From assembly GCF_004917065.1 (NCBI RefSeq), contig NZ_SSYA01000001.1, positions 433,001 to 497,000 on the forward strand: a stretch of DNA of 64,000 bases, read 5' to 3'. The position numbers and the translations under genes were made by a program. Source of the stretch: Geomonas ferrireducens. Lineage in GTDB: Bacteria; Desulfobacterota; Desulfuromonadia; Geobacterales; Geobacteraceae. This document shows, piece after piece, positions 1 to 8,288 of the stretch (the stretch's first letter is position 1; each line of letters begins with the position of its first letter). A model generated the notes under the pieces. It worked only from the letters and a program-made list of their open reading frames with translations, did no database searches and was not told the origin of the DNA.

Positions 1-2
1 AG

Positions 3-704
3 ATCCTGGACGTGGTGCAGGAGGGACTCAGGCGCTTCCGCACCGTGCGCTCCATGCGGCGCGAGGACGAGGCAGTGCTCCGTTCCCTCGCCCAGACCAT
101 CGAGCTCAAGGACCCGAGCACCAAGGGGCACTGCGACCGGGTCGCCGTGTACGCCCTCTTAATCGCCGATGCCATGGGACTTTCCAAGGAGACCCAGCGA
201 CAGATCAAATACGGCAGCTGGCTGCACGACTGCGGCAAGATCGGCGTCTCCGAGGTGATCCTGAACGGCAGCGGCAGCCTGAACGCCGCCGAGTTCGCCA
301 CCATGAAGATGCACACCGACTGGGGCGCCGACCTGGCTGACAAGGCGAGGCTCTCCGAGGCAGCCCGCAACATCATCCGCCACCACCACGAGAAATACGA
401 CGGCACCGGCTACCCCCTGGGGCTCGCCGGCGAGGCGATTCCGCTCGAGGCGCGCATCGTCTCGGTCGCCGACGTCTACGACGCCCTCACCATGGACCGT
501 TCCTACCGCAAGCGCTACCCCCTCGCCAAGGCGCGCGAGATGGTAGCCGCCATGAGCGGCGAGGCGCTCGATCCGGCGGTCGTGGAGGTCTTCCTCACCG
601 TGGTGCCGGAAGGCTCCCTTCCCACCTCCGAGGATCTGCAGGGGGAGATCCCGCTTCTCACCAGAAAGGGCGTCTCTTTAAGCCTCAAGAGCGCCCACGC
701 CTAA
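3..704 (+). CDS. HD-GYP domain protein, 5' end outside window
   Basis: C-terminal part of a protein with an HD-GYP domain, the class that hydrolyses cyclic di-GMP. The reading frame is open to the window edge (first GTG at 12), so the true start, and probably a receiver or sensor domain, lies upstream. Counting from that GTG, the metal-binding HD pair is H72-D73 (followed by CGKIG) and the signature HHEKYDGTGYP spans 125-135. The SVADVYDALT segment typical of the family follows. All expected catalytic residues are present, so phosphodiesterase activity is likely (inference). Its stop codon overlaps the stop of the convergent NlpC/P60 gene by two bases, with no room for a terminator between them. 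Confidence 0.9.
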   Translation: MLDVVQEGLRRFRTVRSMRREDEAVLRSLAQTIELKDPSTKGHCDRVAVYALLIADAMGLSKETQRQIKYGSWLHDCGKIGVSEVILNGSGSLNAAEFATMKMHTDWGADLADKARLSEAARNIIRHHHEKYDGTGYPLGLAGEAIPLEARIVSVADVYDALTMDRSYRKRYPLAKAREMVAAMSGEALDPAVVEVFLTVVPEGSLPTSEDLQGEIPLLTRKGVSLSLKSAHA

Positions 705-1570
705 GCGCCCCCACCCACGCGGGGAAACCACCGGCGCACCACGAAGGCCCGGTCGCCCGCGCTTCCCTCCGGGAAACGGTCCGCGGGCCTGCGCGTCTTC
801 ATGATCCCCTTCAAGAGTTCCAGCTTCGGCGTCATCATGACGCCGCTTTGCTTCCCGCCGCACCCCATCCTGCTCTCGATCACCGAATCTTCATCGAGCA
901 CGATCATCACGTGCCCCTTCCACACCAAAAGGTCGAGCGGTTCGAGCTTTCTCGCGATCGCCTCAGCGGAAAGCCCCGCCACCGCAACCGCATTGCCGTA
1001 GGAGGTGAGCGTCGAGGTGTTGCGCGGCGTGAAGCCGTCGGTCGCCTCGTACAAAAGCCCCGAGCAGTCCACCCCGGAGAGCGGGTCCCCCTGCGGGTAA
1101 TACTTCCTTAAAAGCGGCACGCCGTCCTTCACGTTGCCGCCCCAGACGTACGGCTTCCCCATCGCGGAGAGGAGCCGTTTCTGGATCTCTTCCAGCGCCG
1201 GAAGACGGCGGCTGCGCTCCGTGACGGGACAGCTCGCCTGCTTCACGAAGCGCTCGTCCACGAAGAGCCCGGTCTTCGAGGGGTACGGGTAGTCGTTGGT
1301 GGTGACGCGCAGGACTTTCACACCGGAGCGCGTAAGCTCGCCGTGCACGGTGAAGAGGGTTCCCGGCAGGGCGATGAACTCGACGGGACGCACGCCGCGG
1401 CAGGGGTCGAGACGGGCAGTACCGCCGAAGCTACCTGCGAAGTCGGGGGTGTTCAGAACAGGGGCATAAGAGAGGGCAACGACGTGTCGCTCGGCCGCCC
1501 CGGCGTGCCCGGGGACGGTGACGGCGAAAGTCGCCACGAGGGTGAGGATGACGAGAAAGAAAGGCTTCAT
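701..1570 (-). CDS. NlpC/P60 family secreted peptidase
   Basis: Likely periplasmic cysteine peptidase acting on cell-wall peptides. I chose the ATG at 1570 because a GAGGTG ribosome site precedes it and it opens a clear signal peptide (hydrophobic FFLVILTLVATFAV, cut near HAGA). This gives 289 residues. An SH3-like N-terminal half is followed by the NlpC/P60 core with catalytic Cys169 in VDCSGLLYE and His220 in KGHVMIVLD. The YVWGGN motif just before the Cys is also typical. It is the last gene of the minus-strand run that begins with def, 91 bases after the deacetylase gene. A longer frame to 1684 exists but lacks a signal peptide at its N-terminus and a good ribosome site. Confidence 0.88.
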   Translation of the reverse strand: MKPFFLVILTLVATFAVTVPGHAGAAERHVVALSYAPVLNTPDFAGSFGGTARLDPCRGVRPVEFIALPGTLFTVHGELTRSGVKVLRVTTNDYPYPSKTGLFVDERFVKQASCPVTERSRRLPALEEIQKRLLSAMGKPYVWGGNVKDGVPLLRKYYPQGDPLSGVDCSGLLYEATDGFTPRNTSTLTSYGNAVAVAGLSAEAIARKLEPLDLLVWKGHVMIVLDEDSVIESRMGCGGKQSGVMMTPKLELLKGIMKTRRPADRFPEGSAGDRAFVVRRWFPRVGGGA

Positions 1571-1661
1571 GACGCACCTCGGCAAAATGCTGCGGCACGC
1601 GGCCGGCAGCCGGTGGTACGCGGCACGCGCCGCGCGGCGTAAAGGGGAAAAGAGCGGGATT

Positions 1662-2630
1662 TCAGCGGGCGAAGGCCTCGGCAAGGGGGAGCAGGCGCGG
1701 CTTTTTCTCCCTCAAAAGCGGCAGCGCGAGCCTGATCCCCTTCGGCTCGTTGCCGTTGCCGTGCACGAGGACGAAGCTGCCGCGGCGCGGCTCCTCACCC
1801 TTGGCGAGCCAGGCGTCGGCACCTATCGGCACCAGGGAGAGCTCGCCCAGGCGCTCCATGACGGCGCGGTCCGAAACGAGGCCGGGAAAACGGAAGAAGG
1901 GGGACGGGACGAGATCCCGGGCGAGGAGGAGTTCCTCAACGTGAAGCACCTCGGCGGTCAGGTCCGTGCCGGGGGCAAGGAGGAAGTTTTCGGCCAGCGG
2001 CGCCTTGGCGTCGTAGTGGTGGTGCCAGGAATGGTTCACCCAGGTGACGGCGAGCCGCCCCGCCGCGACCTCCCCTTTCAGGTAGGCGACCTCTTCCGGG
2101 TGGCTTGCAAGCCACAGCCCCGAGACCATGACCGCGACCGGGACCGGGACCGGTGCCCCCTTCCCAAGCGCCTCCGCCGCCTCGAAAAGCTCGCGCTCGA
2201 AGGGACGCTTCGAGGGGCAAAGGTCGACGGTGAGAAACAGGCCGTCCGCGCCGCTCTCGGCGCGCGTGGCGCCGCCGTTTTGCAGCCGGTAGGGGGGAGC
2301 GGTGTAACGGTACACCGTCCGGCCAAGCCGCGTGCGCCGAAAGGAGTCGGCCGGGGCGTCCTTGACGGGAAAAAGCTGGGCGGCCGGAAGGTCGTAGCTT
2401 GCGAAGCTCTCCGCATCGACCGCGAGCCGGTGCTCCATGCCGTCCTTCTTGAAGCCCCGAACGGCCCAGAGCGCACGCCCGGCGCGGTCGGTGACCGCTT
2501 CGCGCATCACGCGGTAGCCGGTGATTTCCGAGGCGGTCGCGCAGGCGGCGGCGAGCATCATGAGCGTAAAGCAAAGCGCCGCTACACGTAGCGGCGCAAA
2601 ACGGCTTGATGTTGTCTTGCGGGTCGACAT
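1662..2630 (-). CDS. Polysaccharide deacetylase-like exported protein
   Basis: A 322-residue protein with an N-terminal signal sequence (hydrophobic residues about 12-29, then ACATASE; a lipoprotein Cys at 30 is possible but the lipobox is imperfect). Conserved NodB-fold motifs are visible: TVDLCPS with D136 in place of the usual TFDD, a metal-binding HSWHH at 200-204, and the FRFPG motif at 246-250. It probably removes acetyl groups from an envelope polysaccharide; the substrate is unknown. Because motif 1 departs from the usual double Asp, activity is less certain than fold. It begins 4 bases after the DUF116 gene and is very probably cotranscribed with it. Confidence 0.8.
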   Translation of the reverse strand: MSTRKTTSSRFAPLRVAALCFTLMMLAAACATASEITGYRVMREAVTDRAGRALWAVRGFKKDGMEHRLAVDAESFASYDLPAAQLFPVKDAPADSFRRTRLGRTVYRYTAPPYRLQNGGATRAESGADGLFLTVDLCPSKRPFERELFEAAEALGKGAPVPVPVAVMVSGLWLASHPEEVAYLKGEVAAGRLAVTWVNHSWHHHYDAKAPLAENFLLAPGTDLTAEVLHVEELLLARDLVPSPFFRFPGLVSDRAVMERLGELSLVPIGADAWLAKGEEPRRGSFVLVHGNGNEPKGIRLALPLLREKKPRLLPLAEAFAR

Positions 2631-2634
2631 GGGG

Positions 2635-3414
2635 CTAGGCCAGCACGGAGCGGAGCGCGGCGTCGATCTTTTCGACGTCGACGCGGGTGTTGAAGCAAGG
2701 TCCGAAGGGGCGGTCGTTCAGCACCCCGATCACGGGAAGGGGGTAGCAGTCCTTGATGCCGGAGGTGAGGTCGCGCTCGCAGGCGACGGCGAGTACTAAC
2801 TTCGGGCGCTTCTCGATGATCACCTTGCGTGCGAGCGTGCCGCCGGTCGCCACCGAGATATCCACCTGGTAGCGCTGCGCCAGGTCGGCAAGCCCCATGA
2901 TGTCGCAGCGGCCGCAGCGCATGCACTTGTTGATCTCGCCGGTCACCTTGATCTCGCACTCGGCAAGCTGCAGGCAATGCGGCAGCAGGATGAGGATCCG
3001 GTCCGGCTTCACCTTGAGGCGCTGCGAGATGACCAGCGAGTTGTTCATCGCCACGAAGGACTGCCTTATGGTGTCCTTGGAGATGCCGCAGAGCTTCCCC
3101 ATCTGCTCGATGAGCGGGAGGAGGAACTTGATCACCACGCCGCGCATGAACTTCGTGCCGAGGATGTCCTTGCCGAACGCGGTGGTGAGCACGAGAAGCG
3201 CCGTACCGAGCACCGCGATACCGGAGAGGACGGCGAACACCATGCCGACGATACGGGGGAGATCCGGATGGATGTTGGCAAGCCCCATGGTGGGGATGTA
3301 CCACCCGAGGTAGATGAGTCCCACCACGAGCAGGCACGTCACTCCCATGAGGGCGACGAAGAGCCGCTTCTGGGGCGGCTTCTGATAGGTTCCTTTAGAC
3401 GCCAACGGCGGCAT
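2635..3414 (-). CDS. DUF116 family membrane protein
   Basis: A 259-residue protein with two N-terminal membrane segments (about 18-40 and 55-79) and a cytoplasmic cysteine-rich domain. Cys residues at 147, 153, 164, 167, 170, 212, 223 and 240 include a CMRCGRC cluster, which suggests metal or Fe-S binding. This matches DUF116, which as I know it is often found next to def and fmt in Geobacter-type genomes; its biochemical role is not established. The ATG at 3414 lies 20 bases inside the end of fmt, so the two are translationally coupled. The downstream deacetylase follows after 4 bases. Confidence 0.85.
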   Translation of the reverse strand: MPPLASKGTYQKPPQKRLFVALMGVTCLLVVGLIYLGWYIPTMGLANIHPDLPRIVGMVFAVLSGIAVLGTALLVLTTAFGKDILGTKFMRGVVIKFLLPLIEQMGKLCGISKDTIRQSFVAMNNSLVISQRLKVKPDRILILLPHCLQLAECEIKVTGEINKCMRCGRCDIMGLADLAQRYQVDISVATGGTLARKVIIEKRPKLVLAVACERDLTSGIKDCYPLPVIGVLNDRPFGPCFNTRVDVEKIDAALRSVLA

Positions 3415-4351
3415 CCTTTCTACCTAGGGCAAGGCCGGGCTGCACCTTGTAGCCGGCCAGGAAGTCGCCGGCGGCCATCCTCTTTTTCCCCTCGAGCTGC
3501 AGCTCGCTGATCAGGAGGCTTCCCTCGCCGCAGGCCACCTCGATACCGTCGCGCGAGGCGGCGAGCACGGTGCCGGGAACGCCGGTTCCGGCCGCGGTCT
3601 GCACCTTGTACACCTTGAGGAGCTTGTCGTCCAGGTAGCTGAACGCGCCGGGCCACGGCGTCATGCCGCGCACCTGGTTCTTGATGTCGCGGGCGCTTTT
3701 CTGCCAGTCGATCAGCCCGTCCTCTTTTTTCATGATCGGGGCGTAGCAGGTGAGGGAGTCGTCCTGCTTCTCCGGAACGAGTTCGCCCGCGACCAGGCGG
3801 TCCAGGGTCTCGGCCAAAAGCTCCGCGCCGAGCTTGGACATCCGGTCGTGCAGGCTCTGGGTGTCCTCGTCCGGGTCGATGGGGGTGGCGCTTTTCAGGA
3901 GCATGTCGCCCGTGTCGAGCCCCACGTCCATCATCATGGTGGTGACACCGGTCTCGCTCTCGCCGTTTATGATGCACCAGTTAAGCGGCGCGGCGCCGCG
4001 GTAGCGCGGCAGAAGCGAGGCGTGCACGTTGATGCAGCCGTATTTCGGGATGTCGAGGAGCGCCTTCGGAAGGATCTGCCCAAACGCGATCACCACGATG
4101 AGGTCAGGCTCGAGGGCGCGGATCTCTTCGATCGACTCGGGAAGGCGCACCTTCACCGGCTGCAGGACCTTGATGCCGTGCTCCTCGGCTAACACCTTCA
4201 CCGGAGGGGGGAGGGTCTGCTGGCCGCGCCCCTTAGGACGGTCCGGCTGGGTGACCACAGCCACCACGTTCTCACCGCGGTCGATGAGGGTGCGCAGGGT
4301 CGGGCAGGCGAATTCGGGGGTTCCCATGAAGATGATGCGCAAACCGGTCAT
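3395..4351 (-). CDS. fmt: Methionyl-tRNA formyltransferase
   Basis: Transfers a formyl group from 10-formyl-tetrahydrofolate to initiator Met-tRNA. The protein is 318 residues long, the usual length. The N-terminal formyltransferase fold starts with RIIFMGTPEF. Catalytic residues are recognisable as Asn108 and His110 in INVHASLLPRYRGAAP and Asp146 in GLDTGD. The C-terminal OB-like domain (about 205-310) contains the TPWPGAF segment. I chose the ATG at 4351, which overlaps the def stop in a TGATG arrangement, with AAGGAGC as ribosome site; a TTG one codon earlier is also in frame. With def it forms the standard pair that installs and later removes the formyl group. Confidence 0.97.
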   Translation of the reverse strand: MTGLRIIFMGTPEFACPTLRTLIDRGENVVAVVTQPDRPKGRGQQTLPPPVKVLAEEHGIKVLQPVKVRLPESIEEIRALEPDLIVVIAFGQILPKALLDIPKYGCINVHASLLPRYRGAAPLNWCIINGESETGVTTMMMDVGLDTGDMLLKSATPIDPDEDTQSLHDRMSKLGAELLAETLDRLVAGELVPEKQDDSLTCYAPIMKKEDGLIDWQKSARDIKNQVRGMTPWPGAFSYLDDKLLKVYKVQTAAGTGVPGTVLAASRDGIEVACGEGSLLISELQLEGKKRMAAGDFLAGYKVQPGLALGRKDAAVGV

Positions 4352-4866
4352 CAATGCTGCTCCTTTGCTTCCTCCAGGGCGCGCTGGTAGCGCTTCCTGA
4401 AGATCCCCTTCTTGAGCGGGGAGAGGTGGTCTATGAAGAGGACGCCGTCCAGGTGGTCGATCTCGTGCTGGAAGGCGATGGCGAGGAGATCATCGGCGCG
4501 GATCACCACTTCCTCCCCCTCCAGGTTGAGCATCTTCACCACGACGCGGGCATGGCGGCGCACGTTGGCGGAGAACTTCGGCACCGAGAGGCACCCCTCC
4601 TCCTCGAACGCCTCACCCTCGGCGTGGATGATCTCGGGGTTGATGGCGACGATCAGCTCGGGCTTTTCGTCCTTGCCCGAGACGTCTATGACGACGATGC
4701 GCTGGTGCACGCCGATCTGCGGCGCGGCGAGCCCCACGCCCGGGGCGTCGTACATGGTCTCGGCCATGTCGCGCACGAGCTCGCGGGTCTTGTCGGTGAT
4801 CACGGTGACCGGCAGGGAGCGCTGCTTCAGCTCCGGGTCCGGATAGGTCAGTATTCTTCGTACCAT
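4351..4866 (-). CDS. def: Peptide deformylase
   Basis: Removes the formyl group from the N-terminal methionine of new proteins; a metal-dependent hydrolase. The 171-residue sequence has all three signature motifs: GVGLAAPQIG at 43-52, EGCLSVP with metal ligand Cys92, and QHEIDHLDG with His134, Glu135 and His138. The ATG at 4866 is preceded by AAAGGAAGGACTT. It is the first gene of a minus-strand operon (def-fmt-DUF116-deacetylase and probably NlpC/P60), driven from a promoter-like sequence at 4900-4929. Confidence 0.97.
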   Translation of the reverse strand: MVRRILTYPDPELKQRSLPVTVITDKTRELVRDMAETMYDAPGVGLAAPQIGVHQRIVVIDVSGKDEKPELIVAINPEIIHAEGEAFEEEGCLSVPKFSANVRRHARVVVKMLNLEGEEVVIRADDLLAIAFQHEIDHLDGVLFIDHLSPLKKGIFRKRYQRALEEAKEQH

Positions 4867-4899
4867 AAGTCCTTCCTTTGGCTTTGGGCTATCCGGGTC

Positions 4900-4929
4900 A
4901 ATATACTAAAGTTGTCGAGAAAAAATCAA
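4900..4929 (-). promoter_or_regulatory. Putative sigma-70 promoter for the def operon
   Basis: Read on the minus strand, TTGATT (4929-4924) and TATATT (4905-4900) are separated by 18 bases. The predicted start of transcription lies roughly 25-30 bases before the def ATG. Assigned by eye only. Confidence 0.55.
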
Positions 4930-5119
4930 CGAGATACTCATGAGGGAGGGAAGCCCGTCCCGCGTCAAATTACCGTCACAAAAGGGGCGAAAGTCAAAAA
5001 AACCTCCGTCAAAAGCGGGGCGGCCGGAAGGCGCAACCAAGTGATACCTGTCAGTTACGGCAGGGGAACGCCTCTTGCTTGTCCCGATCCCGATGCAGCT
5101 TTGGAACCACGGAGGGAGC

Positions 5120-5326
5120 ATGACGCACGAAACGATCACCATTTTAAAGAGCTTTGCGGAGGCGGGAACGACCGCCGCCCCGGTGGCACTCCTGGCCGCA
5201 GCCGCCGCCCTGCCGCACCTGCTCACCATGGGACACGCCACGGCGCCGGTCCGCGTACCGGCAAGGCGTGCGCGCCGCATCTGGGGGCGCGAGGACGGCT
5301 TCACGACCTCCTCACCCCGCAGCTAG
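5120..5326 (+). CDS. Small hypothetical protein
   Basis: A 68-residue reading frame starting at ATG 5120, preceded by a good ribosome site (GGAGGGAGC). The product has a hydrophobic Ala/Leu-rich middle (about residues 20-35, APVALLAAAAALPHLL) and a basic, Arg-rich C-terminus, so a single membrane segment is possible. I do not recognise the family. It is convergent with the flavin reductase gene, whose stop lies 6 bases downstream. The 253-base gap upstream contains the def promoter and nothing else I can assign. The good ribosome site is the main argument for a real gene. Confidence 0.45.
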   Translation: MTHETITILKSFAEAGTTAAPVALLAAAAALPHLLTMGHATAPVRVPARRARRIWGREDGFTTSSPRS

Positions 5327-5332
5327 CGCCCG

Positions 5333-5944
5333 CTACCGCTCCCGCACCAGCTTCTCGCCCAGAAGACGCGCCCTTATGAGGGCGCGCTTCCCCGCCCCCT
5401 GGCGCTCCTGCCGCGCCGCGAAACCGACGAAAACAGTCCCCACGCAACGAGCCCCCAAAAGATCCGCGCTTTGCCTGAGCGTCTTCAGCACCGGGGTGAA
5501 AAGGCGCGCCATGAAGGCGGGGGCCGCACTGGAGGCGACGAGAACGGCGCGCCGCGGCCTTTCCTGCGAGCGTGTCTTCGGGGCCGGCGTCCCCCAGGGC
5601 CAGTAGGCGTAGCAGACGAGCCGCTCCACGAAGCGCTTCGTAACGGCGGTCACCGAGCCGAAATTGGTGGGGGAGGCAAGGACTAACGCCTGGCACCCCT
5701 CCACCAGGTCGAGCACCCGGGACATCTCGTCGGCTATCGGGCAGATGCCGCGCGCCATCCCGGGCTCTTGGGTGCAGAGGCGGCAGTTGGTGCAGAATTC
5801 CACGTGGGTGTCGAGGAGGTAGAGCTTCTCTGCGCTCCCCCCCGCAGCGACCGCCCCGGCGAGCACCTCGTCCACCACCTGGTCGATGACGCCCCCCCTC
5901 ACGTAGCTCCCAACGATCGCGACGACCTTCACCGCGCCATCCAT
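5333..5944 (-). CDS. NAD(P)H-dependent FMN reductase / flavodoxin-like protein
   Basis: A 203-residue flavodoxin-fold protein. The N-terminus (VVAIVGSYVRGG) is the FMN phosphate-binding loop and SPTNFGSVTAVTKRFVERL matches the second flavin loop of the iron-sulfur flavoprotein/NADPH-FMN reductase group. A Cys cluster CTNCRLC (51, 54, 57) plus Cys68 resembles the Fe-S-binding segment of iron-sulfur flavoproteins, though the spacing should be checked. It probably transfers electrons from a soluble donor to FMN and beyond; the partner is unknown. Ribosome site GGAAGGGGG. A small membrane-protein gene lies 30 bases upstream on the same strand and may be cotranscribed. Confidence 0.8.
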   Translation of the reverse strand: MDGAVKVVAIVGSYVRGGVIDQVVDEVLAGAVAAGGSAEKLYLLDTHVEFCTNCRLCTQEPGMARGICPIADEMSRVLDLVEGCQALVLASPTNFGSVTAVTKRFVERLVCYAYWPWGTPAPKTRSQERPRRAVLVASSAAPAFMARLFTPVLKTLRQSADLLGARCVGTVFVGFAARQERQGAGKRALIRARLLGEKLVRER

Positions 5945-5974
5945 GAAGCCCCCTTCCCCGCCGGCCGCCGGCTC

Positions 5975-6127
5975 CTACCCCCTCTCGCCACTGGCCTCGG
6001 CCTCGGCGCGCGCCTTGCGCTCGAGCCGCCTCCTGCGGCGTCCCCCGAGGAAAGACTCCTCGATCACGATGGCGACGAACAAAACGACAAAAAGGGCGAA
6101 GATCACGCCCAGGATCTTGAACAGCAT
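5975..6127 (-). CDS. Small single-span membrane protein (50 aa)
   Basis: A short minus-strand frame of 50 residues. It starts MLFKILGVIFALFVVLFVAI, one strongly hydrophobic span, followed by an acidic patch and a highly basic RRRRRLERKAR stretch, then ends in GERG. The ATG at 6127 has an AGGAAGG ribosome site six bases upstream; an ATG at 6133 is possible but lies directly on that site. The charge pattern (hydrophobic then Arg-rich) predicts a cytoplasmic tail. It lies between the thiolase-like gene and the flavin reductase, same strand as both. I do not recognise the family. Confidence 0.6.
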   Translation of the reverse strand: MLFKILGVIFALFVVLFVAIVIEESFLGGRRRRRLERKARAEAEASGERG

Positions 6128-6223
6128 GGTCATCCTTCCTGCTCCTTCACTGCTTGCTTGCCCGGGGAGCCCCGGACCGGCGGCTAATATACCGATCCGG
6201 CACGCCCTGTCAAGGCAAACCCT

Positions 6224-7825
6224 CTAGCCGTTGCCGGTGAGTTTCTTCCATCCGCTGCCGGCAAGCTCCAGCACCCCATCCATGGTGCGCCGGTAGAACT
6301 TGCGCACCGGGATCCGGTTCACGAGGATCTCCTCCCCGGCGCGCTCGAGGCTCACCGGATCACCGGTCTTCAGTTGCACGATCTCCGCGTAGTGCTCGCC
6401 TGCGACACCGAAGAGGAAGGAGTAGCGCTTCCCTTCCGCGAAACAGGAGACGATGATGATGATCCCCTCCGGCTCGCCGTTTTTGAAATTGAAGCGGGTG
6501 GTGGCGGCAACGAAGCGCGCGGCTACCGGGGTGCCGTTAACGAGCTCGTTCACGGTGAGGTTCTTGGGCTTCATGCGCCCGAGGGGAGGAAGCCCCCACG
6601 GGGCGAGCTCGGGACGGGGGCGCTGCCGGTAGTGCGAGGTCTTCTCCAAAAGGGTCACCACGTTGTTGTTGATCGGGCCGCCGATGGAGTGGGCGAGCCC
6701 CGCCTGGAAGCGCCCCTGCGTGATGAGTCGGTGGTTCTCGACGATCTGGATCATCCCGGTGGCGCCGAGCGGATGGCCGCGCCCCTTGAGCCCTCCCGTC
6801 ACGTTGGTGGGGAAAGCCCCATTTTCCCCGGTGAGCTCGTCGTCCAGTAGCCCGTCAAGGATGCGGCGCCGGTGCACGAAGCCTAGGTCGACCATGTTGA
6901 TCGGGCCGAAGCCGTTGAAGGGGTCGTGCATGTTGACGTGGATCTTGCCGGCAAAGTCGGTGATCTTTCTTATCCCGGCCATGGCGTACGCCTCGGCAGC
7001 TGCGCGCACCGAGGCGGGGAAGCTGTGGAAGTAGGGGCGGTCCGCGATGGTGGGGATGTCGGTGGCGCTCCCGACGCCGGAGACGATCACCTCGTGCGGC
7101 GTGGCCGACAAAAGGACCGCGGCGACCCCGTCGGACATGGGGCAGAAGTCGTGGTAGCGAAGCGGCCACCAGTAGCGGTAGTTCTTCCCGGTGACGATCT
7201 GGCGGTAGTAATCCTCGAGCGGGATCTCGAAGTTCAGGTGCGCTTCCGGGTTCTTCGCGGCGAAGCGATGCGCCCTTTGCGTTAAAAGCGCCGAGAAGGC
7301 GGTCCACTCCTCGGTGGAGAGCTTCAGCCGCTCGATGAGGGAGCGCGCGACCAGGGCGCCGCAGGCGGGCATGGAGAGGCCGAACTCAGCCTCGTCGCGG
7401 TCGATGACCCCGGCCACGATGCGGGTCGCCTGCCCGGTGGGGACGTCGCTCATCTTCTGGATCCCGATAGCGAGGACGTGGTCGCAGCGCCCCGAGGCGA
7501 TCTGCAGGTAGGCGTACTCGAGCGCCGAGGCTCCCGACGAAGAGGCGGTGTCGATCAGCACCGACTTCGCCCCGGAGATGCCGAGCACCCCGGCGATTTT
7601 GGCCGCGGTGTTGTCCACCCCGGAGAAGGCGACCGGGTTCTGGCAGCCGACCACGACCGCGCCGACGTCGCTGCGACGGATGCGGCTCCCGGCGAAGACC
7701 TCGCCCGCCTTTTCCGCCATCTGCAGGAAGGTGAGCGCCTCGCGCTCGCGACCGTTGTAGCGCCCCACCGGGGCCATGTACGAGGAGGCGACGTAGACCT
7801 CCCTGGGCTTGAAATGCTGCGTCAC
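6224..7825 (-). CDS. Thiolase-like protein with C-terminal OB-fold-like domain, nucleophile Cys replaced by Ser
   Basis: A 533-residue protein. Residues 1-395 have the thiolase fold: DPFNGFG following His300, and GGLKGRGHPLGATG with the catalytic-type His351. The position of the acyl-accepting Cys (normally CxSG after an Ala or Leu) reads TASSSG with Ser95. The C-terminal region (about 420-530) is a beta-rich segment like the DUF35/OB domain that accompanies SCP-x type thiolases, here fused in one chain. Without the Cys, ordinary thiolysis or condensation is doubtful; it may act as a scaffold or an altered acyltransferase (inference). The ATG at 7825 is chosen because it gives MTQHFKPREV directly before the conserved start. 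Confidence 0.82.
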   Translation of the reverse strand: MTQHFKPREVYVASSYMAPVGRYNGREREALTFLQMAEKAGEVFAGSRIRRSDVGAVVVGCQNPVAFSGVDNTAAKIAGVLGISGAKSVLIDTASSSGASALEYAYLQIASGRCDHVLAIGIQKMSDVPTGQATRIVAGVIDRDEAEFGLSMPACGALVARSLIERLKLSTEEWTAFSALLTQRAHRFAAKNPEAHLNFEIPLEDYYRQIVTGKNYRYWWPLRYHDFCPMSDGVAAVLLSATPHEVIVSGVGSATDIPTIADRPYFHSFPASVRAAAEAYAMAGIRKITDFAGKIHVNMHDPFNGFGPINMVDLGFVHRRRILDGLLDDELTGENGAFPTNVTGGLKGRGHPLGATGMIQIVENHRLITQGRFQAGLAHSIGGPINNNVVTLLEKTSHYRQRPRPELAPWGLPPLGRMKPKNLTVNELVNGTPVAARFVAATTRFNFKNGEPEGIIIIVSCFAEGKRYSFLFGVAGEHYAEIVQLKTGDPVSLERAGEEILVNRIPVRKFYRRTMDGVLELAGSGWKKLTGNG

Positions 7826-7865
7826 GTATCCCTCCCGCGGACGAAAAGTCGGCGGCCGATTAACC

Positions 7866-7894
7866 TTGCCAGCGCCCGCTCACTCTGCTATGTA
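7866..7894 (+). promoter_or_regulatory. Putative promoter for the VOC gene
   Basis: TTGCCA (7866-7871), 17 bases, then TATGTA (7889-7894) with an upstream TGC that would make an extended -10. It lies about 40 bases before the VOC ATG in the gap after the divergent thiolase gene. Confidence 0.45.
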
Positions 7895-7934
7895 GTTAAA
7901 ACGCTGTCACAACATACCATTCAAGGTGGTTTCC

Positions 7935-8288
7935 ATGGTAGAGAAAATTAAGAATGTTGTTGTATTTGTCAAGGACATCAAGGCCGCACGCCGCTTTTAT
8001 CGCGAGCAGTTGGGGCTCCCCGCCGGTCAGGAGACCGAGTACATGATGGAGTTCCTCCCCGGCGAGGGTACCGCGCTCGGCGTCTCGCTCGCCATGCACG
8101 ACGCGGCGATAAAGCTCGTCGGACGCCACACCGGCATCACCTTGACCGTGAAGGGGCTCGAGGAACTCTACGCGAAGCTCGTGCGCGAAGGGGTGCGCTT
8201 CACCGAGCCCCTGGAGAAGAGCCAGTGGGGCAAAATGGCGGTTGTCGCCGACCCGGACGGCAACGAGTTCGCCCTGGTGGAGATGTGA
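7935..8288 (+). CDS. VOC family (glyoxalase/dioxygenase fold) protein
   Basis: A 117-residue single vicinal-oxygen-chelate domain. It begins with VEKIKNVVVFVKDIKAARRFYREQLGL, rendered here in the order typical of the family: beta strand, then the D-x-x-x-x-x-F-Y segment. It ends with ADPDGNEFALVEM, the usual last strand with a metal-ligand Glu. The substrate cannot be told. The ATG at 7935 has AAGGTGG upstream; a GTG nine bases earlier is less likely. Its stop overlaps the GTG start of the next gene (GTGA), so the two are coupled. Confidence 0.88.
   Translation: MVEKIKNVVVFVKDIKAARRFYREQLGLPAGQETEYMMEFLPGEGTALGVSLAMHDAAIKLVGRHTGITLTVKGLEELYAKLVREGVRFTEPLEKSQWGKMAVVADPDGNEFALVEM

Noticed and set aside
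6205-6225. GGCAAACC string as the start of a GEMM riboswitch
   Set aside because: It runs straight into the 3' end of the thiolase-like gene and the rest of the motif is absent.
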